Source: Rhodanobacter sp. Root480 (GTDB lineage: Bacteria; Pseudomonadota; Gammaproteobacteria; Xanthomonadales; Rhodanobacteraceae). From it: a stretch of DNA of 64,000 bases. Under the pieces are notes generated by a model. That model saw only the letters and a program-made list of their open reading frames with translations. It did no database searches and had not been told where the DNA came from. Positions within the stretch are counted from its first letter, which is position 1. Every line of letters begins with the position of its first letter. Shown here in pieces: positions 20,201 through 26,878 of the stretch. Location of the stretch: contig NZ_LMEX01000002.1 of assembly GCF_001426645.1 (NCBI RefSeq), positions 330,322 to 394,321 of the forward strand, in the 5' to 3' direction. The translations under genes were made by a program, and so were the position numbers.

Positions 20201-22036
20201 CGGCTGCACGCCCCACGACTCCCACAGGTCGGCCAGTGCGTATTCCACCGCGAACAACGCTGGCTGGGTGAAACGCGTATCGGCCAGCGCGGCGTTTGCC
20301 GTTTCCTCCTCTCCGGCCGCGGGCTGGATCAGCGAACGCAGGTCGCGACCCAGGCAGGAGGATGCGATGGCGCAGCAACGCTCGAACGTATCGCGGAAAA
20401 CCGGTTCGCTGTCGATCAGCTCGCGGGCCATGTGGGCATGCTGCGAACCCTGACCCGGAAACAGGAACACCGTGGAAACCGACGACGCTACAGGTGCCTG
20501 CGCGGATAGTTCGGCCAGCCTGGCGCGCGCGTCGGCCACGTCGCGGGCCACCACGCAACCGCGCACCGGCAGCGCGCGCCGTCCCACTGCCAGCGTGTAG
20601 CCGATATCGGGCAGTGAGGCGTCGGGGCGATCCGCCAGTGCATCGGCCAGCTCGGAGGCACGGCGCAACAGCGCAGGTTCATCGCGTGCGGACAGCGGCA
20701 ACAGCGTGAACGGCCGGCCCGGCCCGGCGGCCTCGGGCAACGGCGCCTCCTCCAGAATGACGTGCGCATTGGTGCCGCCCACGCCGAACGAGCTGACACC
20801 CGAACGCCGCGGCCGTGCGCCGCGCGGCCAGTCGATCAGTTGATCGGCGACCTTGAACCGGCCGGACGCGAAATCGATCTCCGGATTGGGCGTGCGGTAA
20901 TGCAAGGTGGGCGGAATCCTGCCGTGGTGCAGCGCCAGCGCGGCCTTGATCAAACCGGTCACGCCGCTGGCGGCGTTGAGATGACCGAGGTTGCCCTTGA
21001 CCGACCCCAGCCAGCAGCTATCGCCGGCAGCCGGCGACGCGCCGAATGCACGGGTCAGCGCGGCGACCTCGATGGGATCACCCAGCGGCGTCGCCGTGCC
21101 ATGCGCTTCCACGTAACCGATCGAATCGGCCTCCACGTCGGCGCTGGCCAGCGCCTGGGCGATCACCGCCGCCTGCCCGCGCACGCTGGGCGCAGTGAAG
21201 CTGGCCTTGTCGCCGCCATCGTTGTTGACGCCCACGCCGCGGATCACCGCGTAGATGGTGTCGCCATCGGCGATGGCCTCGGCAACGCGCTTCAGTGCCA
21301 CCACCGCGCCACCGGACGAAAACAGCGTGCCATTGGCCGCCGCATCGAAGGGGCGGCAATGGCCATCCTCCGACTCCATGCCGCCCTCGACCGGCAGGTA
21401 GCCGGACGCCTGCGGCACCACGATGTTGATGCCGCCCGCCAAGGCCAGGTCGCACTGCCAACTCATTAATGCGTACCAGGCCTGCGCGATCGCCACCAGC
21501 GAGGTGGAACAGGCGGTGTGCACGCTCAGCGCCGGGCCGGTGAGGTCGAGACGATGGGCCACGCGGGTAGCCACGTAGTCCTTCTCGTTGGCCAGCATGG
21601 CGGCGAATTCGCCGGCGGCCTGGATCAGGTCCGCGCGCGAATCCACCAGCTTGCGGTAGCCGTTGTTGGAGGTGCCGGCGTACACGCCGATGCTGCCGGG
21701 AAACCGTTGCGAATCCACGCCGGCGTTTTCCAGCGCGTTCCAGCACAGTTCGAGAAACACGCGCTGCTGCGGATCCATCAGCAACGCTTCGCGTGCGGGA
21801 ATGCCGAAGAACGCCGCGTCGAAACGATCGGCATCGGCGATCACGCCGCGTGCGGGCACGTAGCGCGGATGCGCCCGCAGGTCGGCCGCGATGGACGGCG
21901 ACAATTGCTCGGCGGTGAAGCGGGTGATGCTCTCGCGTCCGGCCAGCAGGTTGCGCCACAACGCATCGACCGAATCGGCGTCGGGGAAACGCCCGGCCAT
22001 GCCGACGATGGCGACGCCTTCGATATCCTGGTTCAT
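14258..22036 (-). CDS. Hybrid PKS-NRPS with aminotransferase: KS-AT-ACP-AMT-C-A-PCP
   Basis: 2592 residues. KS (about 5-425) with TACSTS (Cys near 175), EAHGTATPLGDP and KGNLGHLNAASG, so all three catalytic residues are present. AT (about 525-830) with GHSIGEY (Ser near 618) and SHAFHS, the malonyl-CoA-type signature. ACP with GLDSLAL (Ser near 945). A class-III PLP aminotransferase (about 1100-1490; IFDEVITGF and the Lys motif ATYGKIIGGG near 1360). C with HHLVMDGWS near 1685. A with YTSGSTGQPKG near 2140; hand-aligned pocket D-I-L-Q-L-G-M-I-W, glycine-like. PCP with GGHSLLAVEF near 2531. No ketoreductase lies between ACP and aminotransferase, so the beta-keto group would become a beta-amine, as in McyE or the mycosubtilin MycA. 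Starts by ATGA overlap with the A-PCP gene. Confidence 0.95.
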   Translation of the reverse strand: MNQDIEGVAIVGMAGRFPDADSVDALWRNLLAGRESITRFTAEQLSPSIAADLRAHPRYVPARGVIADADRFDAAFFGIPAREALLMDPQQRVFLELCWNALENAGVDSQRFPGSIGVYAGTSNNGYRKLVDSRADLIQAAGEFAAMLANEKDYVATRVAHRLDLTGPALSVHTACSTSLVAIAQAWYALMSWQCDLALAGGINIVVPQASGYLPVEGGMESEDGHCRPFDAAANGTLFSSGGAVVALKRVAEAIADGDTIYAVIRGVGVNNDGGDKASFTAPSVRGQAAVIAQALASADVEADSIGYVEAHGTATPLGDPIEVAALTRAFGASPAAGDSCWLGSVKGNLGHLNAASGVTGLIKAALALHHGRIPPTLHYRTPNPEIDFASGRFKVADQLIDWPRGARPRRSGVSSFGVGGTNAHVILEEAPLPEAAGPGRPFTLLPLSARDEPALLRRASELADALADRPDASLPDIGYTLAVGRRALPVRGCVVARDVADARARLAELSAQAPVASSVSTVFLFPGQGSQHAHMARELIDSEPVFRDTFERCCAIASSCLGRDLRSLIQPAAGEEETANAALADTRFTQPALFAVEYALADLWESWGVQPAAMIGHSIGEYVAACRAGVFSLDDALKLVVARGAAMAAQPRGAMLAVRLDAESLSSRLPPGVEIAGHNAPALTVVSGSEAAIDGFAQALSSDSIASTRLRVSHAFHSAAMDGALPIFRQAFEGVMLHAPQRLFYSCVSGAPITATEATSMDYWCAQLRQPVHFVQAVQDVLARQEKAVLLEVGPAQALTGLARGMLDGRGRAVASLGPAARPGDASEHLQRALGECWCAGVAPAWADYFTGQQRRRVPLPGYPFRGERYWIEPPAAASATQHVTEGKITMHEGLASTIAPAATPAVPARASRLAQELRELFENLSGETIAPAHEGDSFLSLGLDSLALTQATLEIERRYGVKLKFRRLMEDLDSVSRLVALLDETLPAEPVAAAAPMIAAPAPTGAGTDPSALAQLIQSQMALMNQQAELLRALAGGTAAVAPVEAPAQVAAGEIVPEANLVERPFGASARIVTARHGELNPAQRAWVDTFSQAYGQRTARSKAFSQQHRALMADPRVVTGFNPLWKELTYPIVVERSRGARLWDLDGNEYIDLLNGFGVNFLGYQPEFITAALHAQLDAGMEIGPQHPLTADVAQLINDMTGMPRVAFCNTGSEAVMGAMRIARTVTGRKTIVIFRDSYHGIFDEVIVRGTRTLRSIAAAPGILANAVENVLVLDYGSDEALRVIHERAHELAAVMIEPVQSKHPTLQPHAFVRALRELCNDGGCALIFDEVITGFRMAPGGAQEYYGVRADIATYGKIIGGGLPFAAIAGGTRWMDALDGGHWQFGDESYPEAGVTYFAGTFVRHPLALAAAHAALSWVKQQGPALQAGLNARTTGLIDQLNAVFKARRAPLTALGYSSLWRILVDDDQPCASLFWYRLRHEGLHVYEQFNCFLSVAHGDAEVARIVEAVTAAVDALMDGHVLTPRDASAEPVHASAVGVEADASATGLPAEVPLSEGQLEKWLGGQYGGAAELAFNESMALRLEGALDVAALRQALQTVWSRHEAFRLSFAADGKSQRVNDDTPLPLAEMDYAGYGDEAQTRFTAYCEAQMGLPFDTTRAPLVRFSLVRLGERSHGLHVISHHLVMDGWSVAVFMDELARCYNAAVAGRAPDLPVAESFRAYVLDERSRQIRTQASQLDYWKAVYATPPAALQLPGDHPQAALDFAAATERHAFPPALTAALKQEARRLGVSLYSLLLAGFGAWISRLTGQHDFAVGIPFAGQALAGSHALIGDGVNTLPVRLKVDPAATTAALVSRTHAALLDASEHQDITFMNILRALGLHRRAGGTPLTGVIFNLNPRVPDVAFSGLEHELHDCRRAALAWDLFFNLNDTAKTLTLDLHYATARFDNATIRRWIQTYEAVLADMIGNGTQVAQRGERTGAADTLIALLDAQVKRTPRHIAVACEERTLSYAELDRRATAVAQALRARGVGKGQLVGVSMPRSEHMLIAVLGVMKSGAAYVPLDPAFPEERLRYMAEHAQLRHVLTAEVDALPASVARGRELLAIADIETGTHAAAALPVVEGSDLAYVLYTSGSTGQPKGVCVSHRNLANFLTSMRAQPGIDEADVLCAVTTLSFDIAGLELYLPLIAGARVVVASDAQRRDPDALLQLLRECQASVLQTTPALLRMLADHDATGVMRKLKLLVGGEELPRATADLLAGKCRELWNMYGPTETTIWSTLMQVQPGPGPVPLGRPIARTRIHILDEQQQAVPQGEVGEIWIGGDGVADGYLFRDDLTAERFRPDPFATDGSRMYRTGDLGSERDGVLFFHGRVDHQLKVRGYRIEPGDIEAAAGTDPAVRECVAVAQPFGDNDVRLVLYVAAAVDDPAWLAQLRDRLRDRLPAYMLPQHIERLESLPKTPNGKIDRKALPLPTRAAEFAAPSPGSAKRSTQMGLREIYIADIWRELIGVEDARESDNFFDVGGHSLLAVEFATRVQRETGVRIHLLDIATGTLASLANELPAAATTTASGAPSLGTRLRRLLGLR

Positions 22037-23916
22037 TGCATGCCTCCACGCCTGGGCGCAAACCGCGCCAGCGCCGCGCGCTGACGATTGCCACGTGCCA
22101 ACTCATCGGCTGCCGACGGCACCACGGCCGGTGCGTCCGACAACAGCGAGGCCAACCGGGCGACGCTCGGATGCTCGTAGATTTGCGCGGCGCTGAGCGT
22201 GTGAAAACCGCGGCGGCGCAACTCCGTCAACGCCCGCACGACGGTCAGCGAACGCGCGCCAAGGTCAAACAAGTTCTGCTGCACGTCGATCTCGACCAGG
22301 CCCAGCAGCTGTTGCCACAAGCCGCGCAACTGCTGCTGCAGCGGTGCGTCCTCCTGCCAGGTCAATGGCGGGGCGGTGTTCGCGTTCGCCAAGGCACGCC
22401 GATCGATCTTGCCGCTCGCGGTGAGCGGCAGCAACGGCACCACCACGAACGCGTGCGGCTGCAGATACGCAGGCAACCATTGTTCGCCATGCGCGCGCAG
22501 CTCCCGCAGCAGCACGGTTTCATCCATCTGCGCATCGCGCGGCACCACATGCGCTACCAGTCGCCGGCCTTGCGCATCATCCACCGCCACCACGACGGCC
22601 TCGGCGACGCCGGGATGGCGGCCCAGAACCGACTCGATCTCGGCCGGCTCGATGCGGAAGCCGTCCAGCTTGATCTGCTGATCCAGCCGGCCGCGATAGG
22701 CCAGCACGCCGTTACCGGTATCGCACACGCCATCGCCGGTGCGATACCAGCGCTCGCCATCGAGTTCGATGAAGCGTTCGGCGGTGAGATCCGCACGATG
22801 GATGTAGCCGGCGGCAAGGCAATCGCCGCCCAGCAGCAACTCGCCTTCGGCCGGGGCGTCGACATCGCGCAGTGAATCATCGACCAGGCGTACCCGCACA
22901 TGCGGCAGCGGTTGCCCGATCGGCGGCAGCTCGGGCCAGTTCGCTGCATCGCCCTCCAGCTCATGCGCCGTGACCACATGCGTTTCGGTGGGACCATAGT
23001 GGTTGTGCAGCGCGCCACCGTCGAGCCCGGCAAACAGCGTGCGGATCGCCGGCGTGACACGCAACTGTTCACCGGCCGTCACCACGTCACGCAAGGTGGA
23101 AGGCATCTGACCACCGGTCGCCACCGCTTCGGCCAGCGCCTGCAGCGCCACGTAGGGCAGGAATATCCGTTCGACGCGTTGCCGCGCGATCAACGCCAGC
23201 AGCGCGTACGGATCGCGGCGCTCCGCTTCCGTGGGCAATACCAGTGTGCCGCCGACGGCGAAGGTCACCAGCATTTCCTGGAACGACACATCGAAGCTCA
23301 GCGGCGCAAACTGCAGCGTGCGCACGGCGTGCCCAAGCCGCGGATGCGCCACATGCCACGCCACCAGATGCCCGAGCACGGCGCTGCGCATGGCCACGCC
23401 CTTGGGACGCCCACTGGAGCCGGAGGTGAACAGGACATAGATCCATTCACCCGGCGCCTGCGGCGCAGGCGGTGTCATTGCCTCTGCCGCCGTTTCGAGC
23501 TCGTTGCGATCAACGCGGGTTGTGCCGTCGGGAAGTTCGTAACCGGCCTGCGCATCCGCGATGAGCAATCGCGGCCGCGCGTCTTCGAGCATGGCCGCCA
23601 ACCGGGCCGGCGGATAGGCTGCATCCAGGGGCAGGCAGGCACCGCCGGCCAGCACAATCGCCAGCATCAGGATCAGCGTGGCGGGGTCGCGCTCGGCCAC
23701 CAGCGCGATCACGTCGTTCGGCCGCATGCCCTGTGCCTGTAGCGTGGCGGCCAACCGACCGGCCCGATCCAGCAGCTCGGCGTAATCGATTGAAGCGTCA
23801 TGCGCGCACAACGCTATCGCCTGCGGCCGCAGGCGCGCCTGTGCGCGGATCAGATCCAGCATGTACCCGGCGGCATGCTCGCTGGATGGCATCGTGTCGG
23901 CAATCACGACGGACAT
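22033..23916 (-). CDS. Free-standing adenylation-carrier didomain (A-PCP), proline-like pocket
   Basis: 627 residues from the ATG at 23916, which shares one base with the stop of the upstream oxygenase gene (TAATG); the frame extends further upstream only over that gene. The A domain has FTSGSSGRPKG near residue 165, SFDVSFQEML, YGPTETHVV near 310, WYRTGD and the catalytic-lysine motif TASGKIDRRAL. Hand-aligned specificity residues are D-V-Q-F-V-A-H-V-V, very close to the known proline code D-V-Q-L-I-A-H-V-V. The PCP follows (LGARSLTVV, Ser near 555). It should load Pro as a thioester and hand it to the KS of the hybrid synthase, whose gene overlaps by 4 nt. No condensation or release domain. 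Confidence 0.92.
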   Translation of the reverse strand: MSVVIADTMPSSEHAAGYMLDLIRAQARLRPQAIALCAHDASIDYAELLDRAGRLAATLQAQGMRPNDVIALVAERDPATLILMLAIVLAGGACLPLDAAYPPARLAAMLEDARPRLLIADAQAGYELPDGTTRVDRNELETAAEAMTPPAPQAPGEWIYVLFTSGSSGRPKGVAMRSAVLGHLVAWHVAHPRLGHAVRTLQFAPLSFDVSFQEMLVTFAVGGTLVLPTEAERRDPYALLALIARQRVERIFLPYVALQALAEAVATGGQMPSTLRDVVTAGEQLRVTPAIRTLFAGLDGGALHNHYGPTETHVVTAHELEGDAANWPELPPIGQPLPHVRVRLVDDSLRDVDAPAEGELLLGGDCLAAGYIHRADLTAERFIELDGERWYRTGDGVCDTGNGVLAYRGRLDQQIKLDGFRIEPAEIESVLGRHPGVAEAVVVAVDDAQGRRLVAHVVPRDAQMDETVLLRELRAHGEQWLPAYLQPHAFVVVPLLPLTASGKIDRRALANANTAPPLTWQEDAPLQQQLRGLWQQLLGLVEIDVQQNLFDLGARSLTVVRALTELRRRGFHTLSAAQIYEHPSVARLASLLSDAPAVVPSAADELARGNRQRAALARFAPRRGGMQ

Positions 23917-24857
23917 TATCGGTTTCCCCAACCGCGCGACTGGTTGGCACCGAAAGCCTCGCCCACACTCAACACCGGGCCTAGCAAACGCAGGTACGCG
24001 CCCAGCAAGAATCCCTTCAGCGGATGTCCCAGCCGCTGTCGCTGCTCGACCACGTCGCCGATGAACGCCGACCAGTTGTCCGGCCCCAGCTGATCGAACG
24101 CGATCGAGATCGTCATGTTCAAGCTGCGCGCGGTATGCCACCAGCCGCACGGCAGGAACAGCGTTTCGCCGGCGCGCACCACGATCTTTTGTGATTTCGC
24201 CTGGCGCAACAGCGGGTAGCGCTCGTAATCGGGATGGTGGTGATTCTGGATGCTGGATTGCCAGGGCATGTCCGGATTGACGTAGAGCAGGTGCTCCTGC
24301 CCCGGCGCGTACACGGTGAATTCCTTGTCGCCATGCAACTGGGTGATCCACGCATGCAGGCGCATCACGTCGTAATGCAGGTAGGGGAACTCGCCACCCG
24401 GACCACCGAAGAAAATCTCCAGGTTGTTGACCGAGCGGAACAACTGCTGCGGCAGCAGCGGGTTGGCCTGGCGGTCGGGCAAGCTGTAACGGAACCGCGG
24501 CGTGACCTCGGGCACCAGTTCGCGGAAATCCCTGGCGATCTCGAACTTGCACGGATACGGCGCCGGCTGCTCCACGGTGGAGGCTTCCAGCAGATCGATC
24601 AGCTCGCCCAGCGCGTAGTCGCGGCCGCGTACCCGCACCGTGCGACTGCCGTAGGCGCGGCGAAAATCATCAGGCGTGGCGCGCCCGTAAATGGGCCACT
24701 CGCGGGCGGCGTCGACCAGGATGACCGGCCGCCGGGGCTTGCGATATTCGGCGATGAACTCGCCCACACCCATGCCGGCGATGCGCTGCACCGGTACGAC
24801 ATCATCCGGCGGCATCAGGGCCTCGGACGCAACCGCTGCGGAAATCTGCTCGTTCAT
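23916..24857 (-). CDS. JmjC/cupin_8-type Fe(II)/2-oxoglutarate oxygenase, copy 2
   Basis: 313 residues from the ATG at 24857, with AGGGGA 8 nt upstream. The N-terminal half has the PRRPVILVDAAREWPIYG segment shared with FIH-like and cupin_8 proteins. The jelly-roll carries FPYLHYD (His and Asp of the metal triad, near 161) and later LPCGWWHTARSLN (distal His near 240). Lys in GDKEFTVY and the Thr/Asn positions look fit for 2-oxoglutarate. Such enzymes hydroxylate amino-acid side chains. Its gene is coupled (TAATG) to the Pro-loading A-PCP and it is a paralogue of the next gene, so carrier-bound proline or a product residue is a plausible substrate; that is inference. Confidence 0.82.
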   Translation of the reverse strand: MNEQISAAVASEALMPPDDVVPVQRIAGMGVGEFIAEYRKPRRPVILVDAAREWPIYGRATPDDFRRAYGSRTVRVRGRDYALGELIDLLEASTVEQPAPYPCKFEIARDFRELVPEVTPRFRYSLPDRQANPLLPQQLFRSVNNLEIFFGGPGGEFPYLHYDVMRLHAWITQLHGDKEFTVYAPGQEHLLYVNPDMPWQSSIQNHHHPDYERYPLLRQAKSQKIVVRAGETLFLPCGWWHTARSLNMTISIAFDQLGPDNWSAFIGDVVEQRQRLGHPLKGFLLGAYLRLLGPVLSVGEAFGANQSRGWGNR

Positions 24858-24903
24858 TGCCTTCGTCCCCTGTGTGCCGCGCTCGTGTCGGCAATATCCA
24901 TGA

Positions 24904-25851
24904 TCAATGCACACCCCAGTCGCCGCGGCGACCGGCCTCCGACCGCCTGGCGTCCCACCGCTCGGAAAAATCCAGCCATGGGCCCAGCATGTGCAGATAG
25001 ACGGCCAGCACGACAGCCCGACCGTTACGCTGCGCCCGGCGTTCGGCAGCGCACACCTCATCCACGAACTCGGCCCAGTTGTCCGACCCCAATTGATCGA
25101 AAGCGACGGTGATGCCCACGTTCAGGCAGCGCGCCGTGTGCCACGTACCGCAAGGTAGAAACAGCGCCTCGCCCGCATGCACCACCACCTTGTGGCAGCG
25201 CGCCTGGCGAAACAGCGGAAAGCGCTCGTCATCGGGGCTTTCCGAATGCTCCACGCGCGACAGCCACGGTTTCAGCGGATCTACATAAAGCAGCGGCTCC
25301 TGCCCGCGCTCGTACAGGGTGAACTCCTTGTCACCGTACATCTGCGCGATCCACGCATGCATACGAAGATAGTCATAGTGCAAATAGGGGAACTGGCCGC
25401 CGGGCCCGCCGAAGAAGATCTCCAGGTGGTTGACCCACTCGAACAGCGCCTTGGGAATCAGCGAACTGGCGTGGCGGCTTGGCAGGCTCTGGGCAAAGCG
25501 CGGGCTGATGTCCGGCAGCAGGCTGGCGCAATCGGAAAAGGTGCACGGGTAAGGCCCCGGATGCTGCTCGTCGGACGCCTCCTGCTGCTCGATGACCTCG
25601 GCCAGCCGGTAATCGTGGCCACGTATCCGGATCAGCCGGTCGCCGTGCTCGCGCTTGAAAAAATCGGGCGTGTAGCGACCAAGGGCCGGCCATTGGCGCA
25701 GCGCATCAGTGAGGATCACGGGGCGTCTTGGCTTGCGGTAGCGACGGACGAACTCCTCCTGACTCAGGCCGCTGACACGCTCGATCGGTTCAGCCGCGTC
25801 GACATCGACGCAAGGCGGGGCCGCGACGGCGCCGGAATCATCGAATGTCAT
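24904..25851 (-). CDS. JmjC/cupin_8-type Fe(II)/2-oxoglutarate oxygenase, copy 1
   Basis: 315 residues, first gene of the minus-strand megasynthase operon, 46 nt before its paralogue. Same layout: KPRRPVILTDALRQWP, GGPGGQFPYLHYDYLRMH (metal His and Asp near 157), GDKEFTLY, LPCGTWHTARCLN (distal His near 238). The two copies are clearly duplicated but substantially diverged, so they may act on different positions or form a pair. GGGGG-rich ribosome-binding site (AAGGGGGC) precedes the ATG. Both copies keep the metal-binding triad, so both should be active. Confidence 0.82.
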   Translation of the reverse strand: MTFDDSGAVAAPPCVDVDAAEPIERVSGLSQEEFVRRYRKPRRPVILTDALRQWPALGRYTPDFFKREHGDRLIRIRGHDYRLAEVIEQQEASDEQHPGPYPCTFSDCASLLPDISPRFAQSLPSRHASSLIPKALFEWVNHLEIFFGGPGGQFPYLHYDYLRMHAWIAQMYGDKEFTLYERGQEPLLYVDPLKPWLSRVEHSESPDDERFPLFRQARCHKVVVHAGEALFLPCGTWHTARCLNVGITVAFDQLGSDNWAEFVDEVCAAERRAQRNGRAVVLAVYLHMLGPWLDFSERWDARRSEAGRRGDWGVH

Positions 25852-26114
25852 GTTGCCCCCTTGTCCGCCCGGGACGTCTCATGCGGCGCGGCTCGCCCGC
25901 CGCTGCCACCGACCGTGTCGCCGCCCTGAACCGGCGGCGTCTGCCACCCGTATTTGTGTGATCCATATCACATATCGGGAAAGCTATCTTATACTTGTCG
26001 TTGATCAAGGGCGATGCCCGGACGCCGTTCCGGCCAGCCTTTGGTGGCGCCGCGCCACAACATCGAAGTCGCGTGACAGGGGCTCGCACGCGGCGCCGCA
26101 CAGGGGGATGCACC
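25852..26114. promoter_or_regulatory. Divergent promoter region between the two biosynthetic operons
   Basis: This 263-nt region separates the minus-strand NRPS/glycan operon from the plus-strand amidotransferase/ACP operon and must hold promoters for both. It includes the Clp/CRP-type site described separately and a plus-strand -10 box. I could not pick a clear minus-strand promoter. Confidence 0.6.
25957..25995 (+). promoter_or_regulatory. Clp/CRP-type site with class-II-like promoter
   Basis: TGTGATCCATATCACA at 25957-25972 is a perfect TGTGA-N6-TCACA palindrome, the consensus of CRP and its xanthomonad relative Clp. A -10 box TATACT follows at 25990-25995, preceded by no good -35 (ATCACA would be in its place). 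The site centre lies about 40 nt upstream of the predicted transcription start (about 26002-26006), which is where an activator sits in class II promoters. The weak -35 agrees with activator dependence. Confidence 0.65.
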
Positions 26115-26753
26115 GTGGCTCGCGACACCGATTTTCTTGAGCTGTACCGGGACCTCGGGTTGAACCCCGACTGCGGACTGATCGAGTTCAAGCAGGCCTA
26201 TCGCCGTCGCCTGGCCGTCCTGCACCCGGATCGACAAACCGCGGCCACGCGTACGCCGCCGGCCGAACTGCAACGGCTGACGGCGATGTACGGCGCCGCC
26301 ATGGAATTCCAGCGCCGCCACGGTCGCCTCCCGGGCGCGCCGCAAGCGCGTCCGGCCCGCAGCGTGAAGCCCGGCCGGTCGTCACGCCCGGCCATCACCG
26401 CGGCGCCCAACGGCCGCTCGCGACGCATGCTGGTGTTGCTGGGGGTTTCGGTCGCGGTGTGGCTGCTGTGGAACAACGAGCCAGCGCAACAACCGCACAT
26501 GACCTGGTCCCTGGCCGCGCCGTCGCAGCCGACGTCACCGGCGAAAACCACGGCCAAGGTTTCTCCGCTGGCGCCGGGGCTGGGCGAGGACGCCGTGCGC
26601 GCAGCGGAAGGCGAGCCGCTGATCATGAGCGACGGCCGCTGGGAATACGGCCCCTCGTGGGTCCGCTTCGAGGATCACAAGGTGGTGGACTGGTACAGCT
26701 CGCCACTGCGCCCGCTGAAATCCGCGCCACCATCGTCGATCTCGCAACCATGA
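26115..26753 (+). CDS. Membrane-anchored J-domain protein
   Basis: 212 residues from the GTG at 26115 (AGGGGG 7 nt upstream); an upstream in-frame ATG gives an Arg-rich extension that does not look like protein. Residues about 3-70 form a J domain (DFLELYRDLGLNP, FKQAYRRRLAVLHPDRQ with the HPD motif that stimulates DnaK). A single transmembrane helix follows at about 104-120 (MLVLLGVSVAVWLLW). The C-terminal part is Pro/Ala/Thr-rich with a small WEYGPSWVRFEDHKVVDWY motif that resembles short periplasmic beta modules. The J domain is N-terminal, so it should face the cytoplasm. It is the first gene of the operon; its link to biosynthesis is unknown. Confidence 0.8.
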   Translation: MARDTDFLELYRDLGLNPDCGLIEFKQAYRRRLAVLHPDRQTAATRTPPAELQRLTAMYGAAMEFQRRHGRLPGAPQARPARSVKPGRSSRPAITAAPNGRSRRMLVLLGVSVAVWLLWNNEPAQQPHMTWSLAAPSQPTSPAKTTAKVSPLAPGLGEDAVRAAEGEPLIMSDGRWEYGPSWVRFEDHKVVDWYSSPLRPLKSAPPSSISQP

Positions 26754-26878
26754 ACTGCCCCGGCACGACATCACGCCTTCACTCCCACGCCGACAACCGT
26801 GGCGATGAAGCCCTCCCCGCCCCCTCCCGCCACGCCTTCATTCGGGCCTGATCACCAAGACACCGGAGTCCGCGTCAC

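Noticed and set aside
8947..22036. Thioesterase, reductase or terminal condensation domain at the end of either synthetase
   Set aside because: Looked for GxSxG-type or SDR-type sequence after the last PCPs; both proteins stop about 35-45 residues after the PCP.
22033..24552. A-PCP protein with a 212-residue N-terminal extension
   Set aside because: The extension is out-of-frame sequence of the oxygenase gene; the TAATG start at 23916 begins just before the A domain.
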